From the NCBI GenBank assembly GCA_964058805.1, contig CAXKVV010001697.1, positions 1-26,199 on the forward strand: a stretch of DNA of 26,199 nt. Reading direction: 5' to 3'. Positions 1 to 8,903 of the stretch are shown piece by piece (positions within the stretch are counted from its first letter, which is position 1; each line of letters begins with the position of its first letter). Position numbers and translations under genes: made by a program. The stretch is from Schoenoplectus triqueter. Lineage: Eukaryota; Streptophyta; Magnoliopsida; Poales; Cyperaceae. The notes beneath the pieces were generated by a model that saw nothing but the letters and a program-made list of their open reading frames with translations, was not told the origin of the DNA and ran no database searches.

Positions 1-37
1 TCTCCAACTCGTGCTGGTATACGAGAGAGCTCGCGTC

Positions 38-1383
38 CTAGTAAGCCCTGAGTAGCTCCTCACACCTCCTGGAAATGAAGGTACTCTCGAGACGAGGTGC
101 AATGAGTAGAGCTGGCGCGATGGTATCCCGCATCAGCCTATACCAGTCGAAAGAGAAGCCATCGGGCAGAGAGTCCAGGATCTCAAAATCTAGCGGATAG
201 TCTCCGAAGAAGGTATCTCGGAGTGCATCCGCCAGCGCGGCCAAGGCGAGCTGCACATCCCTCGATGTAACATCTGCAAGTAAAATAAATGGGTTAGACA
301 AATTGTTATAACCAAAGAAGAAATAAAAGGAAGAGAAGATCTAACCTATCGCCTCGTCGCCTGAGACAAGTGGGACTGAGTCAGGGATAGGGATGTCGGT
401 CGCCTCAGGAGGACCCGCAGGTGCACCAGACCCGGCTACAAAATAAGATAAAGAAGCATAAGTACATGAAAAATAAAATACGGGCAAATGACAGAGGAAA
501 TATAAGGTACCGGGAGAGGCATGAGGCTCGGCGAGACCCTCGCTAGCCGGAACCTCCGTCTCTGGGCTGTCGAATAGCTGCTCCACCAGCCAACTCTCAT
601 CCAACTCTGAGTCATAATCGACTGTAGCCCGCTCAGTCGAGTCATCCACTCGACTATCTGATGAAACTCTCCATCTGTAGCCATGAGAGGCTGCCCGTCG
701 GGAGATGAAGAAGCATGAGATGGCCCTCCCTCGATCAATAATGGCTCGTCGCCTGCGGGCTCGACAGCCAATGGACTCCCCTGCTCTAAAGAAGCCTCCT
801 CTGATCGTACAAGAGTGAGCACTGGCCCCAGAACCACATCAAAGGAGTCACCATCCCCAGTAGGCACCAATAAGATCGACGGTGAGGCAGGACCGTCATA
901 GAAGAAAGACTCCGAGCGATGAGGAGATGCCATGTCATCGGCCTCAGGGCCTGTAAAATCTACATGTGAGAATGAAAAATACTAGTGCATACTGGCAACT
1001 AAGTATTAAATAAAGCACACGAACCTGCGACGGCAAGGTCAGTGCAAAACCCTGAAAGGGCGGTGCTCGCCGGCGCCGATGAATCTGCTATAATATCATC
1101 TCGGGCTGCCTCCACAGGAGATGTCCCACGAGCTGAAAATAAACCTTAATTAGAAATGTAAATGAAGTGCGCCCGAATAAGGATAAGGCGAGTCAGTAAA
1201 GAAAATCACCCGGAGTGGGAGAAGGAAAAGAAGACGGGGAAGACGGCTGAGAGGCGCCGTCTCGATCTCTCCCCATGGTAGCTGGAGCCGGTGGCTCAAT
1301 ATGTGGCTGAGAATGAACGCCAACTACTCGTGGACGAGGGACTGAGAACCCGGGCTCCGCGTGATCATACTCGTAAGCCAACT
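38..1383 (-). CDS. C-terminal exons of the PMD gene
   Basis: Five short exons (1383-1210, 1132-1025, 950-511, 435-346, 273-38) are separated by introns of 72-77 nt. Phases were checked by arithmetic: frame after each intron matches an open frame in the next exon, including 1132-1025, which is open throughout although it is too short to stand out alone. The protein here is proline-, serine- and acid-rich without a domain I recognise. The last exon is more ordered, with FEILDSLPDGFSFDWYRLM, and ends near RRCEELLRAY. Within 950-511 the upstream half and the downstream half are in different frames, so the copy appears broken unless an intron was missed. Intron 510-436 has no in-frame stop and could be retained without ending translation. 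Confidence 0.55.
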
Positions 1384-1462
1384 CTGAATCAAAAAGAGGA
1401 CGGATTGAGATAAGACGAAGCTTATCAAAGGAAAATAACCTAAAAGGAATAATGAAGTGTAC

Positions 1463-1790
1463 CTGTAAGAGTAGTCCTAACAGGAGCACAAGAAAACCGG
1501 CTATCTAAACCCTGGAAATCAATAGGCTCTACAGTGATGTCTGGGAAAAGAGAGCGGCCGTATGAGATATCGCCGCTAGAAAAGACATGTCCGTCGCGAG
1601 GACAAGTGATACGTGCAACTACAGGAGGAGTGTATGACTGATAAGAGCGGATGACATCATGGTACCACTGCTGATAACGTCTCGAGAAAGTGGGAACTCG
1701 GGAAGTGGAAACCATCTGGCAACGAACACCTGTACCTAGTCGGAAGAGGTGAGTGTAACACCACCCGACACCCTCCAAATCAGCTGCCAA
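1463..1790 (-). CDS. continuation of the PMD protein after the frame break
   Basis: This is the frame-shifted continuation of the 534-codon PMD exon. It contains an aromatic-rich stretch (TFSRRYQQWYHDVI) typical of the region that follows the PHR..QFG signature in PMD ORFs. It ends at a good splice donor at 1462 (ACAG then GTACAC on the minus strand). The overlap with the upstream frame (1736-1790) means the two can join only by an indel or an unusually short intron. It has no identifiable function apart from the parent gene. Confidence 0.6.
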
Positions 1791-3340
1791 AACTCAGGAC
1801 GGAGAAGAGGCGCTGGGATATCCTGATCTAGCCCAAACTGATGTGCACACCGATGAGGTGAATAGGGCTCAATGAATATGTGATCACCCGATCTAAAAGG
1901 AAGGAAACCTTGGCGGATGCTAACAAGGTACTCCAAGTCAGTCAGTCTATCCCGAATGCTGGAAGGGTCAGAAGAGGGAACCCTGCTATCAATCACTGAC
2001 CTCTCCACGGTCCTGGCTATCCTGCGAGTCGTCAGTCTATCCCGAGCGAACCTCAGATGATCACGACTCCTATAAAATCTGTATCTAGCATCTGTGGGGG
2101 TCAAAGAAGTGGGCTGTACTCCGGCTAAATCACCCAACAGAGGTAAATGGTCTCTCAATGAAGCAGCCATACCAGGATCATAAGAACCTGACCAATGCAT
2201 ATGAAGCCAGCCGCTAACCAAATGCCATGGAATCAGCTCCCTACATCTCGAAGGACTACGAGATGATACCAGACCGCGAAGACCCCTGTAAATGTTGGCC
2301 AATACAGGCACCGCTAAAGAAATCCTGCTGCCGCGTGTAATCAAACTCGCCATGACAAATACAGAAGGTCGGATGGTGTATGCTGGGGAGCTGGGTAGTA
2401 AAAAGTAACAGATCCACCAGGAAATGAATGCGGTCAGATAAGTCTCCCGATCTATATCGTGAGAGCACAATGTATCCTGAGAAGGGATAGGGCCATCATG
2501 GTGAATCTCGAGCCGACCTGTACCAAAAGGATCCCGAATAGAGGCCAAGCCCTCGGGACGAGTATGAACTCGATCTGTGAAAAAGGCAATCCAATGTCTG
2601 AAGGGGACTCCAGAGTGACCTCCTCTCAAGTGGTAGTATATATCATACACCCTCTGTAAAGATGACGGGAATCGAGATGAATCTCTCAAGTCAGCAGGTG
2701 AGACCATGAACTCGTCGTAAAACCAGCCAAAGATCGGCAACCTTGTCAACTGCTGTATCTCCAAAAGAGTCGGAGTCAACTCCCTGTCATCAATGAATAG
2801 GGTATTGGTGGAATAGTTCCACCTCTCGCAAAAGGCCCACAGCCAGGGTGTGTCGATGTGGTAGCGAAACATCGACAGAAAGATCGGGTCGTATATCCCA
2901 GTACGCTCAAGTATAGCCCTCTCCCGTATGAGTATATATCGAGTCCACTCCAGCTGGTAACCGTGGCACTCTAAAGGAGCCATAAAAGAAGCGGAAGTCC
3001 ACCGAGAGGCCTCCCCGTCAATGATCTCCTTGCCCAGGAGATGTGTCAAAGGGGCTGTAGAGGCAACGCCTAAGGGCTGAAGGGGCATGATGTCATGAGG
3101 CTGATCATCTCTAAAGAATAAACCGCCGCCTCGCGGGTAGACAGGAGTCGCTCGGATGGCTGAGACGAGAGGAGTCCAATCGCTAGGATCCTCGTAAAAA
3201 GAATGATAATGACTCAAGGGGCGACGCGGAATGGCGTCATGAGAAGAAACTACAATACCCAAAGAGGAGAAGACGTCATGAGAAATGAAGTGATGAATGA
3301 TAAGGAATAATGCACCAAGACAAGCCTTTCGAGCGTTCAA
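1736..3340 (-). CDS. PMD (aminotransferase-like plant mobile domain) main exon
   Basis: A 534-codon open frame carries typical PMD features: LWAFCERWN near residue 168, then ELTPTLLEI...LPIFGW near 190-210, and near the end SPHRCAHQFGLDQDIP, which resembles the 'YNPHRVxRQFGxDQ' signature of antisense PMD ORFs in plant Ty3/gypsy elements. PMD occurs in MAIN/MAIL host proteins and in transposon-carried ORFs; its molecular role in elements is not known. The Met at 3340 lies only about 25 bp from the LTR edge at 3365. The hydrophobic residues after it look less like PMD and may be an intron (3315-3250: GT start, TTGTAG end, 66 nt). The stop at 1736 follows the apparent frame break, so the true product probably continued in the next frame. 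Homology is by recognition of motifs, not by search. Confidence 0.75.
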   Translation of the reverse strand: MNARKACLGALFLIIHHFISHDVFSSLGIVVSSHDAIPRRPLSHYHSFYEDPSDWTPLVSAIRATPVYPRGGGLFFRDDQPHDIMPLQPLGVASTAPLTHLLGKEIIDGEASRWTSASFMAPLECHGYQLEWTRYILIRERAILERTGIYDPIFLSMFRYHIDTPWLWAFCERWNYSTNTLFIDDRELTPTLLEIQQLTRLPIFGWFYDEFMVSPADLRDSSRFPSSLQRVYDIYYHLRGGHSGVPFRHWIAFFTDRVHTRPEGLASIRDPFGTGRLEIHHDGPIPSQDTLCSHDIDRETYLTAFISWWICYFLLPSSPAYTIRPSVFVMASLITRGSRISLAVPVLANIYRGLRGLVSSRSPSRCRELIPWHLVSGWLHMHWSGSYDPGMAASLRDHLPLLGDLAGVQPTSLTPTDARYRFYRSRDHLRFARDRLTTRRIARTVERSVIDSRVPSSDPSSIRDRLTDLEYLVSIRQGFLPFRSGDHIFIEPYSPHRCAHQFGLDQDIPAPLLRPEFWQLIWRVSGGVTLTSSD

Positions 3341-3549
3341 GACTCGTCTTGGTGGGTGGCTCTTTGTTTACCCTTGAAAGATTTCAAAGATGAATAGATG
3401 AATAAATGAAAATAAAATCAATGATTAATAATAAATCATGAGAAAGGAAAGTAAGGAAGAAGATGGCCCACTGATCAGAAAAGGTCGCTGCTTAACCCCG
3501 GAATGGATCCATTAGTCCCACAATGGAATGCTGGGCATGAAGCGAAGAG

Positions 3550-3557
3550 TATAAATA
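3550..3557 (+). promoter_or_regulatory. TATA box TATAAATA, first duplicate
   Basis: TATAAATACCCC lies about 185 bp into the LTR, 37 bp before a hairpin. The equivalents are TATAAACA at 3796 and TATAAATA at 14191. Use as a promoter is inferred from motif and conservation. Confidence 0.5.
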
Positions 3558-3586
3558 CCCCACTATTCTCTATACGCTCAGCATGA

Positions 3587-3634
3587 GTGACAGCCGAGAG
3601 GATCGAGGGAGAGAGGAGATCTCTCGGGTGTCAC
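3587..3634 (+). other. hairpin downstream of the TATA box, version A
   Basis: GTGACA (3587-3592) pairs with TGTCAC (3629-3634) and CCGAGAG (3594-3600) with CTCTCGG (3621-3627), with one mismatch between the two helices and a 20-nt purine-rich loop. It occupies the same place relative to its TATA box as the hairpins at 3831-3881 and 14226-14277 but has different arm sequences. Confidence 0.7.
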
Positions 3635-3795
3635 CATGTGATTATATCTTTTCTGACAAGTGGGACCCACATGGCAGTCCCTTATGAGCAGCTCCAATAA
3701 CATGGACCTAGCCCATTTTGCCAAGAAAACTAATCAACCCGGAACAGAGGTTAAGCATTAATCCCACAATGAAATATCAGGGTGAGAGACGAGGA

Positions 3796-3803
3796 TATAA
3801 ACA
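3796..3803 (+). promoter_or_regulatory. TATA box TATAAACA, second duplicate
   Basis: The second copy of the 246-bp unit has TATAAACA in place of TATAAATA, 35 bp before its hairpin. It may be a weakened version. Confidence 0.4.
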
Positions 3804-3830
3804 CTCCACCACCTCCTACTCATTCGAGGT

Positions 3831-3881
3831 GGCTGACCCTCGGGAGATTTCGGAGAGAGAAAATCTCCTGATGGGTCAGCC
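3831..3881 (+). other. hairpin downstream of the TATA box, version B
   Basis: GGCTGACCC (3831-3839) pairs with GGGTCAGCC (3873-3881), and GGAGATTT (3843-3850) with AAATCTCC (3861-3868). A small internal loop separates the helices and a 10-nt purine loop (CGGAGAGAGA) caps them, giving 17 base pairs. Confidence 0.75.
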
Positions 3882-3990
3882 ATTTGATTACATTTTCTCT
3901 GACAAGTAGGACCCACCTGGCAGTCCCTTGTAGATGAATCTAACAACATAAATCTAGCCTATCTGATGAGTCACCCATATGACCATTTTT

Positions 3991-4019
3991 CACTGACAGG
4001 TGGACCCCACACCTCAGTG
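3991..4019 (+). other. conserved 10-bp hairpin
   Basis: CACTG (3991) pairs with CAGTG (4015), and AGGTG (3998) with CACCT (4010), with a 2-nt bulge. The same sequence is kept in the right LTR from 14386. Confidence 0.55.
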
Positions 4020-4188
4020 ACCTATTATAAGAGTCAGAGTTAAACCCTAAAAATCTGCCCTTGGAGCTAACCCTAGAAAGGAGCTGAAGCAGTATAATCC
4101 CTATGCTACATGAAATGATGTCAATGCCAAGCTAGTATTCTGATACAACTAGTCATGAGAAATTCCAAATGTGATTTTGCTTTCAAGG

Positions 4189-4353
4189 CTGACCTGGTGC
4201 CAAAGCTGCGAGCAACCACCTGATCATGCTTTGATTTGTGTCAATTACTGATAAGTAGTCAGTTCTTTGACCAAGTCACCCTCATGTTAAGGGATTGAAA
4301 GTCAATTTCACAAGACTGATCAGGTGCCAAAGCTGGGAGCAACCATCTGATCA
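4189..4353 (+). repeat. paired 38-bp direct repeats in the LTR
   Basis: Copies at 4189-4226 and 4316-4353 share GGTGCCAAAGCTG and GAGCAACCA and both end CTGATCA. The right LTR has both at 14584-14621 and 14711-14748, so the pair predates the split of the two LTRs. Confidence 0.75.
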
Positions 4354-4367
4354 AGTCTAGATCTGTA

Positions 4368-4396
4368 TCAACTGTTGACATGTAATCAACTGTTGA
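4368..4396 (+). promoter_or_regulatory. two TCAACTGTTGA palindromes
   Basis: The 11-bp palindrome occurs at 4368-4378 and 4386-4396 and is kept in the right LTR from about 14762. CAACTG/CNGTTR is the core bound by plant MYB factors, so this may be an enhancer element. It could equally form small RNA hairpins. Confidence 0.35.
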
Positions 4397-5838
4397 TCAG
4401 ATCAAACCCTAATGAATACCAATATAAGTCTAATTGGTATTTAGTTAGGTTGGTTTCTGCAAGAGAGAGATAATTGGCAGAGACACAGAGCTACAATTGA
4501 GATCTGGGATTAATTCAGAAGAAATAATAGGGTTTATTTGATAAAAGAATTTTTAATTCAGAGAAGGAAGGGTAAAAATGGAATTAAAAATTACAGGGAT
4601 GATCATCATGAATTTAGGAATTTTTGGTGAAAATTTCTTGAATTTTGGAGAAAGAGAGATATTTTAAAAAACTCATGAAATAATTCAGATTGAAAGGAAA
4701 TTCCCTGATTGGTTGGAAGGTGCTCATGGGTGCAACTTGGGGAGCCAAGAGTTTCTGTGTACAGATTGGGGATGCTAAACAAAGGAAGCACTTGCATGGC
4801 GCTGAAGAGGGCTTTTGAATTAAAGGGAAACTTGCATGGACCCGGTTCACTCTCTTTGTATCTCATTAAATGTGACAAGTGGGGCCGTTCTTTACGCACC
4901 ATGTTTACCCGAACTACATCGCATTTCCCTCCTCATTTCTTTCACTGCCGACGGGTCCCACAGAGGCAGGAGTTCATCTACCTTCTCCCATGAGAGTTCT
5001 TCCCTGCTTGTTCGAGTTTGTGTTGACAGAAAACGATTAGAAATGGAAGAAAACTCAATCGGTTATCAAATTTTGCAAATTATATACCGCTGAAAAGCCC
5101 TTGAAGAGGAGAATGTGCTAGAACAATCAATTTCCATTATAGTTCACTATACATCACTCGCATGGGAGATGAAGTCGGCTCGGTCAAAATAGGGTGAGAG
5201 TAATCCAGCACTTGAAGGCTCCAATTGATTAGTCACAGAGCCTCTTTGAACTCACACGACACCAACTGGGGTCCCTGATCAGCCTCTGAAGGGATCCTAT
5301 ATAGTGCTTCACCAACCCACATTTTGCATCAAGAATGAGTTGCTTGAAATTGCCATTGAAACATGCTGATAATTAAACAACTATGGGGATCTAATCTCTG
5401 GTGTTAAGCTAAAGCCGATGAACCTCATAATTGAAGAAATTAACATAGAGGCAAGTGAAATTGCATTGAAACTTCAAATCGGGTTTGAGATGAATTAATG
5501 GGTTTGGAGGCACAATTGGGATCCAAGAAAGGTTTAAACTGTACAGAGGGAGTGCAGTGAGAGTGTTTGGATGATTAGAATGTCCTGGAACATTCTAGAA
5601 ACATAGGAGACCAGATGAAATAAGGAATGGCAATTGTGTAATTATCAAAGGAGTATAACTGATTCCGTTGCAACAACTACCAGGCCATCAATCTAAACCT
5701 CATAATTCATCCACAACAAACACAATTGCATCCCAGTCGTAGAATGAAGTGAAGTGAAGGGCCAGGATTAACCCAGGTTGGCAATCCAGGTGATAGATGA
5801 TCGGCCAATTAGAATCAGTTAAGCAGAAGATTAGAAAC

Positions 5839-5850
5839 TTATATAAATCC
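5839..5850 (+). promoter_or_regulatory. second candidate TATA box (TATATAAATCC)
   Basis: TTATATAAATCC is one of the few strings kept between the two LTRs in their diverged middle (right copy near 16214). It lies about 2.5 kb into the LTR, a more usual place for a U3 promoter in a long LTR than the TATA near the 5' end. Confidence 0.45.
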
Positions 5851-6170
5851 TTAGTAGCTGCATCACAAAAGGGAGGAGATCAGTTTAGAAGAAGTACACT
5901 TTCCTTAAAAAAAAAGAGCTAGAGATACGATAAGAATTACCAGTACAGTGAGATAGAGATCTGCTGTAATTGAGAGCAAGCAAGTTTGACATTATCAGAG
6001 AAGTTGCACACTTGCTACTTGGAAAGTACATAATTGCATTACAAAGAAGGTTTGTTGTTATAAGATAATAATTCTTCCATTTTTTTTCTCTCTCTCTTGC
6101 TATCTGAGCTTAAAACTCTTTCCTCTTCCTTCTTTTCTTGCTGATTTGATGATTGATGATCCTGTTCAGC

Positions 6171-6504
6171 GAGCCACTGGCCCAAACAAATAGTTTGGCG
6201 AGCCTTTAGGCCTGAACCAATCACATCATCAATGAATTGACATTTTTTTTAAAATAAACACTAAACAAGTCTCTCTTCCTTCTAATTGAACTGAGCCTGA
6301 TTTCTATTTCAAGATTAAACAATAATTACTACTGTGAATCATGAATCTTGAATTGGTATTTTGATCTTTCAGTTTTCTTCACTGATTTCATCAGTTCTCT
6401 TCTTGAATTGTGTTGACTGAAAATTAAATGAGTATTAATGGATAAAGCCTTTAAGCGCATCTCATGAGCCACTGGCCCAGGAATAACTGGCGAGCCTTTA
6501 GGCC
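6171..6504 (+). repeat. duplicated GAGCCACTGGCCCA / TGGCGAGCCTTTAGGCC boxes
   Basis: The two-part motif occurs at 6171-6212 and 6466-6504, 295 bp apart, with 11 and 8 variable bases between its halves. It is not found in the right LTR. The halves contain complementary pieces (GAGCC/GGCC-rich), so a local fold is possible. Function is unknown. Confidence 0.5.
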
Positions 6505-7129
6505 GGGATAAGCGTAAGAGGAACATCATGAGTCAAGAATCCAGCGCTGATGCGAGCTCAATTCATCAATCCATTAGCACAGACGCAACTGGTATCAAAT
6601 CGGTACCGAGGTGAAAAATGGTACAGGCGGTACTGTATTTCCATTGTATAAATCCTTAATCAGGCGTCACCATGAAGTTGAGGGTGCCGAAACGACCCTA
6701 ATCCCGTCGTCTGATCTTCCATCAGCATCTTCGTTCACCGGCGACGTCTCTCTTGCGCGGATCTCGAAGCATGGTGAAGAAAGAGACAAGAAAATCACTT
6801 GGCGCGGTTGTTGAAATGAAATCACCAATCTTAACGTGTTTGCGCTAATTCTGGAACAATCCAACGACATCAGAGTAATGAAAGTTTGAATGGGAGACAT
6901 GATGCATCACAAGCATTCATCTACCTTAGCACGAATCTTGGGAATATCTGACGGGTGCAAGAAAAGAGAGAAGAAAGGCCTTGTTGTTGGACCAGAGGAA
7001 AACACTAACTAAATTGGTTTAATTCATCTATCCGGCCCAGTCCAAAGAAAATAGAAGGAAATTAAGATTGGGCCCAATTCGCACTAAAATAAAAAATTAA
7101 AACTTGGCCCAGTCAATTAAGCCCATTAA

Positions 7130-8260
7130 GTTAATAACAGAATATTAAAATTAAATAATAAATAAATCATTTGAAAATGCTCCTGAACTCCAAATTAACT
7201 CAAATTTGTTTCTAAAATTTCCTTATTTTTCATACTATTTTTCTATATGATAATATTCCAGTTTTAAAAATATAATCATGTTGAAACAATTTAAAAGCAA
7301 AAGATATTACATATATTGATATATTTGACTTAGCTTTGACTTGTCATTTTACATACTATAAAAATTCCAAAAATTCAAATAAAATCATGAATAATAGTTA
7401 GATATATTTTACTAATTTTTCAAGTGATTTTTCATGAAATAATAATAGCAATAGTAATATGCAATAATAGATAATGAGATTATCTCTATTCTTTGATAAA
7501 TAAAAATAGATATTATGTTGATATTTTCTGTAAAAAGAATAATAAAAATAAATAGTACAAAATATACAAAAATATACACAACCATGGTAATAGATATTAA
7601 ATGCATTTTCTTCTATGATAAAGAATGATAATATAGTTTTCTAATAAAATGAATTGCATTTCTTTTGTTGTTTCTATATAAATATACAATAAAAATATAA
7701 TGAATTCCATCCCTTATGGCTATTTTCAAATAATGATGATAATAATAGAAAATTTTATATTTTTCTATAGATAATAAATAGAAATAAATAAAAAAAATAA
7801 TATAATGAAAAACTACAATAAATAGAATAGAATATTAATAATGGTTTCTTTTAGCTATTATAGGTCTTAAAAATAAAAATAAAAATAATATAGCTAACCA
7901 TCTTTTTGATTTGTAAATAACTTTTACATAATGAATAATGTTCCAACATAATGGAAAAATTCTATTACTTTGGCTATTATAAATATTTTAAAAATACAAA
8001 TAAAAATCATAGCCATTTTATTTTCTAGTATTTTGTAAGTGATTTTCTACAAAATAAATAGAGTTTAGAAATAATAAAAATAAAATTCTACTATTTTAGC
8101 TATTATAAAAATCCCAAAAATATAAATAAAATTCTAGTTAATAGCTAACTCATTTTCTATTATTTTTGTAAATAATTTTCTACATAGATAAATAGAGTTT
8201 AAAAATAAAAAATAATAATAACAATAATAATAATAATAATAATAAATAAATGCATATTTA
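7130..8260 (+). repeat. AT-rich block with degenerate ~124-bp repeats and (AAT)n
   Basis: This is very AT-rich DNA. Units beginning TTTAGCTATTATA at about 7851, 7970 and 8095 recur every 120-125 bp, each followed by AAATA-rich sequence, an ATAGC(T/C)A box and TTTTGTAA. An AAT microsatellite covers about 8209-8250. The right LTR has the counterpart at 17640-18840. Short frames here are by-products of base composition. Confidence 0.65.
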
Positions 8261-8389
8261 TAATAGAGATAATAATGGAAGATATTATGTAATAAACTTT
8301 TACATTTTGGAGATGAACAAATATGCTCACACAAGGGGTGTGGAGTAACATAAGGATATTTGCACACATGATATAACATTTAGAACGAT

Positions 8390-8880
8390 TAGTCAGGACA
8401 AGAACATCTTGACGAAGAATAACTGAGGCTTTCGATAGCAATATGAAGAGATATGTTGAGACAAGAACATCTTGACGCTCACTGAAGAATAACCAGGGCT
8501 GCGACATCAACATGGAAGAATATGTCGACTCTGAGGAAGAAGAACATTACGATGTCCGAGAGAGGCGACATCTTAATGACTCACTACCATGAGCAAGTAA
8601 CTCATGATTAAATACGCTCACACGAGGGGTGTAGGGCAACATAGTAATTTTGCACAAGTAATGCAACATATAGAATGATCAGTCGAGACAAGAACATCTT
8701 GACGCTCACTGAAGAATGACCAAAGCTGCGACATCAACATAGAGAGATATGTCGACTTTGAAGAAGAAGAACATTATGATGTCCGAGAAAAGTGACATCT
8801 TAATGACTCGGTGTCATGAACAAGTAATTCATGACCATTTGAGCTAGCAAGACTGAACTCATCTGTCGATGAGTTTGTCT
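8390..8880 (+). other. stem-loop region, families with CAAGAACA and CAAGTAA loops
   Basis: The visible stem-loops are as follows. Loop CAAGAACA has arms at 8392-8398/8407-8413 and 8682-8688/8697-8703, and a wobble-rich copy near 8454-8473. CGACAT/ATGTCG lies at 8502/8522. CATTA+GATGTC pairs with GACATC+TAATG at 8545-8578, and is repeated near 8772-8805. Loop CAAGTAA has arms CATGAG/CTCATG (8588-8606) and GTCATGAA/TTCATGAC (8813-8835). AACTCATC/GATGAGTT lies at 8856-8875. There is no open reading frame worth calling. Confidence 0.65.
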
Positions 8881-8903
8881 TCTGGCTCATCTCCCGAGAT
8901 TGT

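Larger units (their letters stand above)
38..3340 (-). pseudogene. antisense plant-mobile-domain gene, six exons, two frame breaks
   Basis: Read on the minus strand, the exons are 3340-1463, 1383-1210, 1132-1025, 950-511, 435-346 and 273-38, ending at a TAG at 38-40. The introns are 1462-1384 (79 nt), 1209-1133 (77), 1024-951 (74), 510-436 (75) and 345-274 (72). All are T-rich, start with GT, end in CAG or TAG, and have lengths that keep the frame from exon to exon. Two places do not fit: near 1740-1790 the PMD frame hits a stop while the next frame continues, and near 650-700 the frame shifts again within the fourth exon. Each could be a 1-nt indel, which would make a decayed copy. A 65- or 71-nt intron between 1800 and 1730 is a weaker alternative for the first. 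An additional in-frame 66-nt intron at 3315-3250 is possible. The downstream exons are acidic and low-complexity and end in a helical segment. Confidence 0.7.
3465..3958 (+). repeat. 246-bp tandem duplication of the LTR promoter-proximal part
   Basis: Two diverged copies (about 3465-3711 and 3712-3958) each contain ATTA/GTCCCACAATG, a TATA box, a hairpin, then TCTGACAAGT, a GACCCAC and GGCAGTCCCTT. The TATA boxes are 246 bp apart. The right LTR has a single copy (about 14105-14350) that resembles the first copy at its start and the second in its hairpin, so the duplication is specific to the left LTR or was lost from the right. Confidence 0.8.
5340..6590 (+). other. diverged middle of the left LTR, non-coding
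   Basis: No coding sequence is seen. This stretch matches the right LTR only in patches: around 5650-5690, and at TATATAAATCC near 5840, which equals the TATATAAATCC near 16215. That conserved TATA in otherwise diverged DNA is a second promoter candidate. Two GAGCCACTGGCCCA boxes (6171, 6466) are absent from the right LTR. Confidence 0.5.

Noticed and set aside
2459..2659. Plus-strand 66-codon frame within the PMD gene
   Set aside because: It lies opposite the well-supported PMD exon and has no features of its own.
7412..8513. Short minus-strand frames rich in Ile, Tyr and Phe
   Set aside because: They come from the AT-rich block and an AAT microsatellite, with no conserved counterpart frame in the other LTR.
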